A stretch of DNA of 64,000 bases from Aphidius gifuensis (Eukaryota > Arthropoda > Insecta > Hymenoptera > Braconidae): contig NC_057792.1 in assembly GCF_014905175.1 (NCBI RefSeq), positions 4,340,001 through 4,404,000 of the forward strand, written 5' to 3'. Position 1 is the stretch's first letter; each line of letters begins with the position of its first letter. The position numbers were made by a program, and so were the translations under genes. This document shows positions 38,372-47,674 of this stretch, in pieces. The notes beneath the pieces are model-generated. The model did no database searches and had not been told where the DNA came from. It worked only from the letters and a program-made list of their open reading frames with translations.

Positions 38372-39501
38372 TTAAAAATTATCTTTTTCTTTACGTAATG
38401 ATGCCATTGTTTCAATTGGATCAGATGTATGAGTGTGTGATTGTACTGATTTTTCATGAACTCTCATAAATGGATTTATCATTTTTTCATCACCAATTGT
38501 ACTTGGTACTGTTGGTAATTTTTTTTCACGTTCAGACATTGCCCATGTAAATTTATTCATTATATTTTCATTGTTGGGCTCGACAGCCAAGCCAAATTGT
38601 AAATTTTTACAGGTATACTCATGTCCACAGTAGACTTTCTAAAATAACAAACACATAATTAATATTAGTTGATTGCTGTATAGTGTAATAATTTAAATTT
38701 TATAATGATAATAATAAATAACTGACAGTTTTGTCGGGTAATGATCCAAGTTTTTCAACAAGAGCAGTGTACATTTGTTGAGCTGTTCCTTCAAAAAATC
38801 TTCCACATCCTCCAATGAATAATGTATCACCAGTAAAAACAGCTGGTGCATCATCTTGATCACTGGTAACATTGTAACAAATGTGTCCAGTGGTGTGACA
38901 AGGAGTTGCTAGACACTCAACCTTAAGATTTCCAATATCAAATGTATCACCTTGTTGTACAATATGATTACCAGCTTCAATTCTTGAGTCACCACCGATA
39001 ATTTCAATATTTTTAAACATTTCTGATATAATTTTATTTCCACCTGCATGATCCCAATGATGATGAGTCGTTAAAACCTTGGTAAGATTTACTCCACTCT
39101 CATTAACAGCTGATGCAACAAGTTCAGGATCAACTGGATCAACAATTGCAGCTTCTTTTGTCTTGTTATCAACAATCTTCAAGACAATATTAATTAATTA
39201 ATTAAAATTCATATGATTAAATATTAATTTTGCTATTTATTTACTTACTAGATACATAAAATTATCACCAAGAGCTGGTAGTATTTCAACATTCATTCCT
39301 TGACCTTGAATTTTTGTTCTGGAACTGTGTAGTTTTGTTGACATGTTGCTTGACATATTTTTTGCTAATATATAAAATAAATAATTTAATAAAAATTAAA
39401 ATAATTATTGTTAATTTTAAATTGTGTATATGCAATAAATATTTACCAGTTGATAATGCAGCTGTAAATTGCTGAACAAGTTTTGTTGTTCTTAAAAACA
39501 T
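38372..39501 (-). CDS. HAGH: Hydroxyacylglutathione hydrolase (glyoxalase II)
   Basis: Glyoxalase II hydrolyses S-D-lactoylglutathione to D-lactate and glutathione, the second step of methylglyoxal detoxification. Minus-strand exons are 39501..39447, 39364..39249, 39176..38727 and 38638..38372, totalling 888 nt and 295 residues. The metal site THHHWDHAGG is present, as are the later metal ligands in CHTTGHICY and FTGDTLFIGGCGRF. The C-terminal substrate domain holds KVYCGHEYT and the end NPFMRVHEKSVQ...LRKEKDNF. The first 20 or so residues (FLRTTKLVQQFTAALSTG) look like a mitochondrial presequence. An internal Met in GQGMNVEILPALGDNFMYL matches the cytosolic start of vertebrate enzymes, so two forms may be made. 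It is divergent from the RecQ1 gene. Confidence 0.94.
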
Positions 39502-39986
39502 ATATCACAACAAAAAACCAAAATGTAATTAATCAATAATTATTGTTGACTGTGTTGACACAACTAAACTCAATTGTTTAATTTTTTTATAAAATGAAGA
39601 CAATTAAAGGTAATGGATTCTTGGTATGTTAATTATTTTTGGTTGGTTCAGATGCAGTCAGCTGTTTGAGTACATAAACTGAAGTAAACTGAATGTCATC
39701 ATAAACAATCATCAACTTGAAAGCTGACTTTATTGTTATGTTGATAACAATCAATTAATAAAATGTAAACACAAAATATTAATACGTAATCATTTGTCAA
39801 CATCTACAGCTTGATTTCATTCAATCATTATATATTTTAATTCATTTTATTTATATATTTATAAACTAGGTTATCTATCCTCATAACAATAGATAACTTT
39901 ATTTATTTATTTATCATATTACAAAATAATAAACAATAACATTATGTGTTTTTTATTTTTTTTCAGTAGTTTAAATTATATTTATC
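39502..39986. promoter_or_regulatory. Bidirectional promoter, HAGH / RecQ1
   Basis: This 485-base divergent intergenic region must hold both promoters. The middle (about 39640-39740, with GGTTGGTTCAGATGCAGTCAG) is less AT-rich than its flanks. A CTCATAACAATAGATAAC pair of GATA-like motifs lies near 39880. No coding sequence is seen. Confidence 0.45.
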
Positions 39987-41852
39987 ATGGAAGATGACAA
40001 TGTGGTAATGATTGACGACGAAGATGATGTTTATAAAGGTAAACATTTTGTTTTCACTATTATATTTTGTATTTAAAAAAATAATTAATTTTGTTTTTTA
40101 GTTACTGCTGATGATGAAATAGCAGCAATTGATTTTGAACTACAAAAAATTGACGAGGAAATTGATAAGTTAAAAGAAAAAAGGCTTGTATTATCACAAA
40201 GAAAAGAAAAAATAAAAGACAATGAATTACTTAAAAAAAGTTTAAAAACAGCAAATAAAAATTGGGAAAAATCAACATTTTCATGGTCAAAAAAATTGGA
40301 AAATGGCCTTGCTGATATATTTAAAATTAAAAAATTTCGTGAGCATCAATTATCAGCAATGAATGCAGTATTATCTGGTGAAGATACAATACTGGTAATG
40401 CCAACAGGAGGTGGTAAATCATTGTGTTATCAATTACCAGCAGTAATATCAAAAGGTGTAACAGTAGTAATATCACCATTGATTGCATTGATGGAAGATC
40501 AACTGTATGGATTAAAAAAAATTGGTGTAAAATCAGGAATGATGAATGCAAAAACAGACAAAGATATTACAAAATCAATGATGGATGCACTTGAGGGTAA
40601 AAATCATGATATTAAATTGATTTATATAACACCAGAATATATGAAAAAATCAAAACGTTTTATGGCAAAAGTACAAAAAGCATTTAATTTAAAATTATTA
40701 ACAATGTTTGCAATTGACGAGGTACATTGTTGTAGTCAATGGGGTCATGATTTTAGACCTGATTATCAATTTTTAAGTTGTTTAAAAAGTATGTTTCCTG
40801 GTGTTCCAATACTTGGTTTAACAGCAACTGCACCAGCTAAAATAATATCAGATGTACAAAAAATGTTAGACATACAAGGTTGTCTTGTTTTACGTGCACC
40901 ATTTAATCGTCCAAATTTATTTTATGAAGTACGTAGAAAACCAGCAGATAAAGATGTGTGTCTTTCAATGATTCAAAATCTTTTAAAAAGTAGATTTGCT
41001 GATAAATCTGGAATTATTTATACAACAACAATTAAAGAAGCTGAACAATTAACATCTGATTTACGTGATAAAGGACTTAAAGTTGGTTGTTATCATGCTA
41101 TTCTTGAACCTGAAGTACGTTCAAAAATATATTCAAGATGGATAACAGGTGAATATCAAGCAGTTGTTGCAACAATTGCATTTGGTTTAGGAATTGATAA
41201 ATCAGATTGTCGTTTTATAATTCATCATTGTATATCAAAATCAATGGAAAATTTTTATCAAGAAAGTGGTAGAAGTGGTCGTGATGGTAAAAAAGCAGTT
41301 TGTATTGTATTATATCGTCTTGCTGATGTATTTAGATTATCACCAATGGTAATTGGTGATAAAGTTGGATTACAAAATTTATATAAAACACTTGAATATT
41401 GTTTAGATCCACAAACATGTAGAAGAAGTTTAATTGCAAATCATTTTGAAGAAAAATGGAATAAAAATGATTGTGCAGAAATGTGTGATCATTGTAGATG
41501 TCCTAAAAAAATTAAAGAAACAGATATTGGAAATTATTGTCGTCAAATATATCAAATAATTGATAAAGCATTAAAAACAGATACAAATTTAACACTTATT
41601 AAATTAATTGATGCATGGTTTTCAAAAGGAACAGCTTCACATAGAGTTGCAGCTGTTCCTGTGCCAAAATTTTCACGAGAAGCTGGTGAAAATATTGTTG
41701 GATTTCTTCTTATTAATGGATATCTTAAAGAAGATTTTGTATTTAATGCATATAGTAATTTGACTTATCTTATAAAAGGACCTAAAGCTGGTCGTGCTAT
41801 GGATAAAAGTCACAAAATTATGTTTGTTCATGATGAAGGCCTTGGCATTTAA
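39987..41852 (+). CDS. RecQ1: ATP-dependent DNA helicase RecQ1
   Basis: RecQ1 is a 3'-5' DNA helicase with roles in replication-fork restart and repair. Two exons, 39987..40038 and 40102..41852, total 1803 nt and 600 residues, slightly shorter than the human protein. An acidic N-terminus is followed by a coiled coil (IDFELQKIDEEIDKLKEKR), as in vertebrate RECQL. Walker A is MPTGGGKSLCYQLPA (about residue 119). Walker B is the Q1-type DEVH in IDEVHCCSQWGHDFRPDY, which also carries the RecQ aromatic loop. Motif IV-VI features include IAFGLGIDK and QESGRSGRDG. The zinc-binding cysteines are in CLDPQTCRR, CAEMC and HCRC. A winged-helix RQC domain ends the protein. No HRDC domain is seen, which is usual for RecQ1. 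Confidence 0.94.
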
Positions 41853-42273
41853 ATTAATTTGTATCATATTGTAAATATCAAGTAACACATTATGACTTTA
41901 CAAGTTTCATTGAATAATATAAAGCTTTATATAAAAACCCATTTTAAATTTTTAAATTCAGTACAAAAACAAAATAAAAACTCTTCAAGTTAAATAATAT
42001 TTTATGTTTCAAGCTGTTATCTATCGATTATTTATGCCAACAAATATGTTGCCATTTGAAGGACTTTTTCATTAAAAAAAATAACGTCATAATAAATATG
42101 AAAGACTGACATGATAATTATTTTTAAATTATTTATTTTTACTTCAAAATTATTCAAAGTAATTAAAACAATAATAATTACAACAATAGTTTTTTTTTTT
42201 TTTTTAAATTACATTTTTGTTGTAAATTCAACATATTAAATAAAATTTAAGTTTATCGAGATATAACTGTTGA
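41853..42273. other. RecQ1 3' flank converging on TIL inhibitor gene
   Basis: This AT-rich stretch lies between two converging genes and should hold both 3' UTRs. No open frame or repeat of note is visible. Confidence 0.4.
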
Positions 42274-42740
42274 TTATTCTGAATTGTCAGAAGAATCTTG
42301 GTCATCTTGGTCATCTTGATCTTGATCTCGTGGATCGTCTGAATCTTCTGAATCATCTGAAAGGACTACAGGATCTTGATCTTTTGCTGGACAATCGGAT
42401 GCTAAAATACAAACACTTGCTGGTGTTCTTCGCTTGTAGCCATCAAGGCAAATACATCCACTCACATTTAGCTTAAATATTTATTTAAATATTAAAATTA
42501 AAGATACAAAATAGTTATTATATTACTTACATGTGGACAATCATCAGGTTTTTGTTTTGAACAAACTGATTGGCATGCTACCTCTGCCATATTTTCTGTA
42601 TAGATCTCGTTTCTTCCACAAATTCGTACTGCTTCTGTAGTACTTTCCATACTACTTTTTGTACTACTTTCTGTATTATCTCCCGTACTATTTACAATGA
42701 TCATAGTGATGATTGCAAGAATAAAAAATTCGCGAAACAT
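42274..42740 (-). CDS. Secreted TIL-domain protein with acidic tail
   Basis: This is a small secreted protein of the trypsin-inhibitor-like (TIL) family, usually serine protease inhibitors. Minus-strand exons are 42740..42531 and 42471..42274, totalling 408 nt and 135 residues. Residues 1-19 are a signal peptide (FREFFILAIITMIIVNSTG). A Ser/Thr/Glu linker precedes the TIL domain at about residues 40-95, which starts CGRNEIYTE and includes GCICLDGYKRRT and CILASDC. I count eight cysteines rather than ten; the missing pair corresponds to the usual second and sixth, which normally bond each other. The last 35 residues are almost wholly Asp, Ser, Gln and Glu. Hymenopteran venoms and haemolymph contain TIL proteins, but nothing in this sequence shows the tissue. 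Confidence 0.85.
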
Positions 42741-43094
42741 TTTATTTTTTTATTTACCACAATGTAGCTGACAGCAAATTGAAAAAAAATTTCGATTAAA
42801 GTTGTTTTTATCGAGTCAATTGCTTTCCTTATATATCTAAAAAAAAATATTATTGTTTGCTTTCGTTTTTTTTACATAATTATTGTTGATAATTTCAAGG
42901 AGACTTTGTAACAATTAAAATTATCAATCAATTATTTGATAATGCTCAATATTTAAAAAAAAAAAATATTGTAAATACTAAAAAATAGAAAAAATATATA
43001 AAATGTTTATAACATTGGAAGGTCATTAAAAATATATAAATAATAATAAAAAATATTTGTTATTTAAAAATGATTTATTTAAAATTATTACAAA
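42741..43094. other. TIL gene upstream / CEBPZ 3' flank
   Basis: This AT-rich stretch lies between two minus-strand genes. It should hold the TIL gene promoter and the CEBPZ 3' UTR. Nothing else is recognised. Confidence 0.4.
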
Positions 43095-45863
43095 TTAATT
43101 TCTTCTTTTAAATTTTTTAGAATTTTTATTTCCTTTGAAGCCACTTTTGTTTCCAAATGGTCTTTTTTTACCATATTTTTTACCTTCAATTTTTTGATTT
43201 CTACCAATTTCCCAATCAAGTTGTTTTGCTGAAGCACCATCAGCATCACTAAATGCATGAGAACTACCTTGTTTACCATGACCTTTAACACGACCTTGTT
43301 TTTCAAGCATTTCAGCAAATTCTTCAGCAGCAACAAATACATTGCTATCAATATCACCTTTTTTACCAGATTTTTTAAATTTACCAAATATATTTGATGA
43401 TTTTTTAGGTTTATTATCATCATCATCGTCATCAAAATTATCAAAAAATTCCATGTCACTCGCGTCATCATCAATTTCATCAAGACCCAAATCATCATCG
43501 TCATCAGCAACAGCTGCTATATCTTCATCATCTATTAAGCCATCAGATAATTCATTTTCATTATCTGAATCATCAAATTCCATATCACCCATGTCATCAA
43601 GATCCTCCTCATCATCATCACCAACAGCAGCCATATCTTCATCATTTATTAAACCATCATCGTCTTCATCATCATCATCAATATTTTTTGATTTTTTCTT
43701 TTTATTTTTTAAAGTTCCAATATCAGCAGCAATATCAAGTTCATCAAAATCTTTTGAACCACTTAATTTATCCATCATTTCATTGAAATCATCACTATTG
43801 ACACTGCTATTATCATCATCATCATCATCATCATCGTCTTCTTTTTTAATTATTTTTTTATCATTATTTTTAGTTTTTAAATATTTATATAAATACAATT
43901 CATCAACAGGAATTTTTCTTTCATCTTCACTTAAATAAGTATTACTATCAATTGGAATTGAACGTAATCCTTTTGGTGCATATTTTGAACGTGTAGCAAG
44001 TGGATCATTTGTATTATCAATATTTTTATCATTAATTTTTTTTGGATTTTTAAATACATATCTATCTAAAAATCTCATTGTTGTTAAATCTTCCAATGGA
44101 TCACCAGAATAATCAATACGTTGACCTTCTATTATTTTTGATGCAAATAATACAACACTAGGATGAAAATATCTAAATAAACATGCTAGCTCAGCAGCTG
44201 GTGCTTTCATTGAACCAGATTTTAATGGATTAATAACAAATGGATCATAGTACGGACTATTATCTTCTTCAATTTTAACAACATCTTTTTTATCAGGATC
44301 TTCTAATTTATTACCATCTGAATTTGTTATTACATTACTTAACATAATTGTGTTTTCTGGCTTTATATTTTTTCCAATATTATTAGTTATTAATTCAATA
44401 TCATCTTCATCTTCATCATCTTGATCTTCTTTTTTTTTCTCATCATCATTATCATTATCATCTTCAGGTTTTTCTTTTTTAATGACAATATGACCCTTAG
44501 CCATAATTTGTTTTAAATCTTTTCTTGCTTGTATAACTTGTGATACAATATACAATACAGCACATGTCATATTTGCTGGATAATATGTTGAAACTTGAAG
44601 TACACGTTTAATAAATGCAAATACACGTGATAAATTTTGATCTTTCATCATAACTCTGTATAATAAATTTAAAAATACAGCTTTTTTTTGTGCAAGAGCA
44701 ATTTGTGGATCAAATAATTTACGATAAAATGCTGTATAAAATCTATTTTCTTGTTCTGGATTATTACCAACAACTTGATGTAATAAACTTAATGCATTTA
44801 ATGAAACATTAAATGATCCAACATGTACAACTTTATAAACAGAATCAATATGTTCATTTAATTTAATTGTATTTAAATTTGCAAAACGATATGCACGATT
44901 AACACCAGTTAATATTGCAGCCATCATTCTACTATCTGGTTCACCTTTTTTTAAACAAGCTTTAAAAAATGCAAAATAAAGATCAATTAATGTTGTTGAA
45001 CATTCTGAATCATCTTTATCAAGTACATATTGTGCTAATAAACAAATTGCATAATATTGTGCACGTTGTCCAATATTTGGTCTAAATAAAAGTTTTTCAA
45101 TTTCTTTTAATACAACAACTTTCATTGCTGGATGTTCATGTAATAATTTATTTAAACAACATACTGCTTTTGATGCAACTTTTGATTTTGGATCACCAAC
45201 TTTATTTATAATAAATTCAAGAAGTTTTTGTTCTTGTTCTGAATTAGCAATTAATAAATCAGTCATAATAGAAATAGCTTTTTCACGATTAACATCAACA
45301 GTATCAGATGCAATTGATGATAAATTTGTTAAAAATTTTTCATATTGTTCACGTAATTGATCTTCAAAATACCAATGTGATAATAATCTTTTTCTTGGTA
45401 TATCTGTTGTAAATTGAGCTGGATCATTTGCTCCTGGTATTTTATCTAAATTTTGTTCTTCAAATTTAAGTAATTTATATTCTGGATGTAATAAATCACC
45501 AATAAATAAATCTCTTAGTTCATTTGTTAAATCTGTTGTTTGATTTTGTTTTGATACTTTAACTTGTGATACTAATGCAATAATTCTTGATAGTGTATAT
45601 TTTGGATTATCTTGAATAAGAACAATATTTGCTGAAACTTTAGTTTTACCAGTACCTTTTGCTGATGCTGTACGAAACCAATCAAGTTCAGAATTTCTTA
45701 TTTTAGATTGTTTCAATTGATATGCTGCTGTTTCACCTTCTAAATTTTTTTTTGCTTCAGCTTTTAAATCCAACACTTCTATTTCGGTTTTTTTATGTTT
45801 GCAAGGAGCTGATTCTTTTGGAAATTCTTCGTACCATTTTTTTGTACTTGTTGATTCATCCAT
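43095..45863 (-). CDS. CEBPZ: CCAAT/enhancer-binding protein zeta (Noc1/Mak21 family)
   Basis: This nucleolar protein of the Noc1/Mak21 family acts in early 60S ribosomal-subunit assembly and export. It is a single 2769 nt exon, 922 residues. The N-terminal part carries ELDWFRTASAKGTGKTKVSA and HEAT-like helices (LFRPNIGQRAQYYAICLLAQY). The CBF/Mak21 domain is in the middle (RMMAAILTGVNRAYRFA; LNALSLLHQVVG; FKHPS-type FRYFHPSVVLFASKII followed by YSGDPLEDLTTMRFLDRYVF). The C-terminus has several long Asp/Glu runs and a Lys/Gly-rich basic tail. A splice acceptor (TTTTTTTAG) sits exactly before the ATG, so a 5' untranslated exon is likely upstream. Vertebrate CEBPZ is somewhat longer at the N-terminus. 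Confidence 0.93.
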   Translation of the reverse strand: MDESTSTKKWYEEFPKESAPCKHKKTEIEVLDLKAEAKKNLEGETAAYQLKQSKIRNSELDWFRTASAKGTGKTKVSANIVLIQDNPKYTLSRIIALVSQVKVSKQNQTTDLTNELRDLFIGDLLHPEYKLLKFEEQNLDKIPGANDPAQFTTDIPRKRLLSHWYFEDQLREQYEKFLTNLSSIASDTVDVNREKAISIMTDLLIANSEQEQKLLEFIINKVGDPKSKVASKAVCCLNKLLHEHPAMKVVVLKEIEKLLFRPNIGQRAQYYAICLLAQYVLDKDDSECSTTLIDLYFAFFKACLKKGEPDSRMMAAILTGVNRAYRFANLNTIKLNEHIDSVYKVVHVGSFNVSLNALSLLHQVVGNNPEQENRFYTAFYRKLFDPQIALAQKKAVFLNLLYRVMMKDQNLSRVFAFIKRVLQVSTYYPANMTCAVLYIVSQVIQARKDLKQIMAKGHIVIKKEKPEDDNDNDDEKKKEDQDDEDEDDIELITNNIGKNIKPENTIMLSNVITNSDGNKLEDPDKKDVVKIEEDNSPYYDPFVINPLKSGSMKAPAAELACLFRYFHPSVVLFASKIIEGQRIDYSGDPLEDLTTMRFLDRYVFKNPKKINDKNIDNTNDPLATRSKYAPKGLRSIPIDSNTYLSEDERKIPVDELYLYKYLKTKNNDKKIIKKEDDDDDDDDDNSSVNSDDFNEMMDKLSGSKDFDELDIAADIGTLKNKKKKSKNIDDDDEDDDGLINDEDMAAVGDDDEEDLDDMGDMEFDDSDNENELSDGLIDDEDIAAVADDDDDLGLDEIDDDASDMEFFDNFDDDDDDNKPKKSSNIFGKFKKSGKKGDIDSNVFVAAEEFAEMLEKQGRVKGHGKQGSSHAFSDADGASAKQLDWEIGRNQKIEGKKYGKKRPFGNKSGFKGNKNSKKFKRRN

Positions 45864-46323
45864 CTAAAAAAACAAACAAAATGTATCAATATTTATATTT
45901 ATTTATTTATTTATTTTTAATACAAAACCTCGTGGTGTTTTTACAACTAACCTTTATTGATGGTCAAGTTCTCTGTGTCTTGTTGAAACCTGTTCTCTCT
46001 TTGACAAAAAAAAAACATGTGTGTGTTTTCAACAGTCTCTCTTTCTGCTCTCTTTCTCTCTGACGCCATATTGTGTAGAAAAAATCAAATGTTTTTTTAC
46101 CTACTAAGGAGAAAATTTCTAAGGAAAACCCCCTCCGCTTTTTTTTTTTGTGTTATCACTTATCTCTCTCAACGAGGCGGTGTTATTTTTTGTTGTTGTT
46201 ATTATGTGAATTCAAGCATTTCAAGGAATTCAATTGCGTTCAAAAACGTTGCTTACTGCAAAATTTACAACAAAACATTGCAAACATACTGTAACACGTC
46301 GTCCACGAACTAAGAATCAAGTC
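45864..46323. promoter_or_regulatory. Divergent promoter, CEBPZ / unknown 173-residue gene
   Basis: This 460-base divergent region contains a CT-rich tract at about 45980-46065 (GTCTCTCTTTCTGCTCTC) on the plus strand, that is GA-rich reading toward CEBPZ. A possible untranslated CEBPZ exon could end at a donor near 45951 (minus strand GTTAGT). The CT tract resembles the tracts at 53.6 and 55.6 kb and may be a common promoter feature here. Confidence 0.45.
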
Positions 46324-47011
46324 ATGGAACCTTGGATTACTCGTAATGAAATAAATAAACGAACTCAACTTCCAGTAGATGATGAACCAGGAAAATTTAT
46401 TAAAAAAAAACCATCATCTACAAATTCAATACGTCCAAGACCACGAATACCTTTACCAAAAAATCCACAAGTAAGATCAATTATTTATTTAATTTTTTAC
46501 TCCATAAATTGTGATAATTTTTTTTTTATTCATTTGGAATTTATTTTTTTATCATTAAAGATATTTGAGGAAATTAAATATTCATCTGAATATGACAGTG
46601 ATTGGCAGCCAAATTTTGATGAAATAACAGCTGATATTCAAGCGGTAATTATTATTTTTATGAAAATATAATTTGTCTTTATTTTTAATAATTAAATAAT
46701 AATGAGTATAATTGTTTCAGTTAAATGGTGGACCACTTTGTACTGATGCAATGCTTGTTAATGAATGGAAACAAAAGCTAAATAATTCTACTGAAAATAA
46801 AGATGACGATAACAAAAACAACAACGTCGATGATATCTTAATTATTAACAATGATGTTGATGACAAGAGAAAAAACAAAAAAAAAAGATCATCAAGACGA
46901 AGAAATCGTCCATTATTTTCCAACAATGTATTGATGAGAAACTTGGTGCAAAAAGATCAAACTCGTCATGAAAATATTGTTGAAATCAAAATGAAAAACT
47001 TAAAAGTTTAA
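46324..47011 (+). CDS. Unknown basic protein, 173 residues
   Basis: I do not recognise this gene. Three exons, 46324..46470, 46561..46644 and 46721..47011, total 522 nt and 173 residues with matching phases and good splice sites. The start is the first in-frame ATG (MEPWITRNEINKRTQLP). The N-terminal half is Pro/Arg-rich (RPRPRIPLPKNPQ). A more ordered centre reads YDSDWQPNFDEITADIQALN, then GGPLCTDAMLVNEWKQKL. The second half has Asn/Asp repeats and a strongly basic run (KRKNKKKRSSRRRNR) that could be a nuclear signal. No signal peptide or membrane segment is present. It is transcribed away from CEBPZ. Confidence 0.65.
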
Positions 47012-47674
47012 CAATTAATTCTTGTTATAAAAAAAAATGTTAATACATTTAAAGACTATAATTATTAAATTATAATATATAAAAAAAAATAATTATTATA
47101 TAACAAATCAATTAATTATTTACTCTGATTTACAGTATGAATTTTGACACATTTAATTATAAAAATTGATGATAAAATATGTTTTTATTAATACAAACTC
47201 ATTTTTTTTTTTTATATATTCACTGTGTGATGCAATAAAAAAAATACTATATTATTTATCAAATATTTCGTTAAATAAATAAATCAAATTAAACATAAAA
47301 ATTATAATATCTAAAAAAAAAATATTACCTGTAATTGAATTATAAAATTAAAAAGATAAAATAAATAACAACAATTTTTTTTTGATAAAAATTAGCCCAT
47401 TTTTTTATTGATAAAAACACACTTATTGTCTTAAAATTTATAATTATAATTTATAAATAGATAAGTGTGTAGATTAGTATAAATAATGAGAAAAGTTATT
47501 ATTAACATTAAAGTGTAATATTTTATCATAATATTACACCAAGTTAAGGCACATGAGAAAAATAATCATTGAATGTTTTTTACTTTTCAATAAGAAACAA
47601 AAAATACTGAATGTTTTTAATCCTTTATAAAAACAAAAATATGTTATTAAAATAATAACATTTAACGTAGATTA
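47012..47674. other. Convergent 3' flanks
   Basis: This AT-rich non-coding DNA lies between the convergent 173-residue gene and the finger-TUTase gene. It has no open frame or structure beyond A/T runs. Confidence 0.4.

Noticed and set aside
43342..43938. 198-codon Ser-rich ORF opposite CEBPZ
   Set aside because: It is the complement of Asp/Glu-coding GAT repeats in CEBPZ.
45990..46075. An upstream CEBPZ coding exon starting MASERKRAERE on the minus strand
   Set aside because: Joining its apparent donor to the acceptor before the CEBPZ ATG puts the main exon out of frame and gives an early stop.
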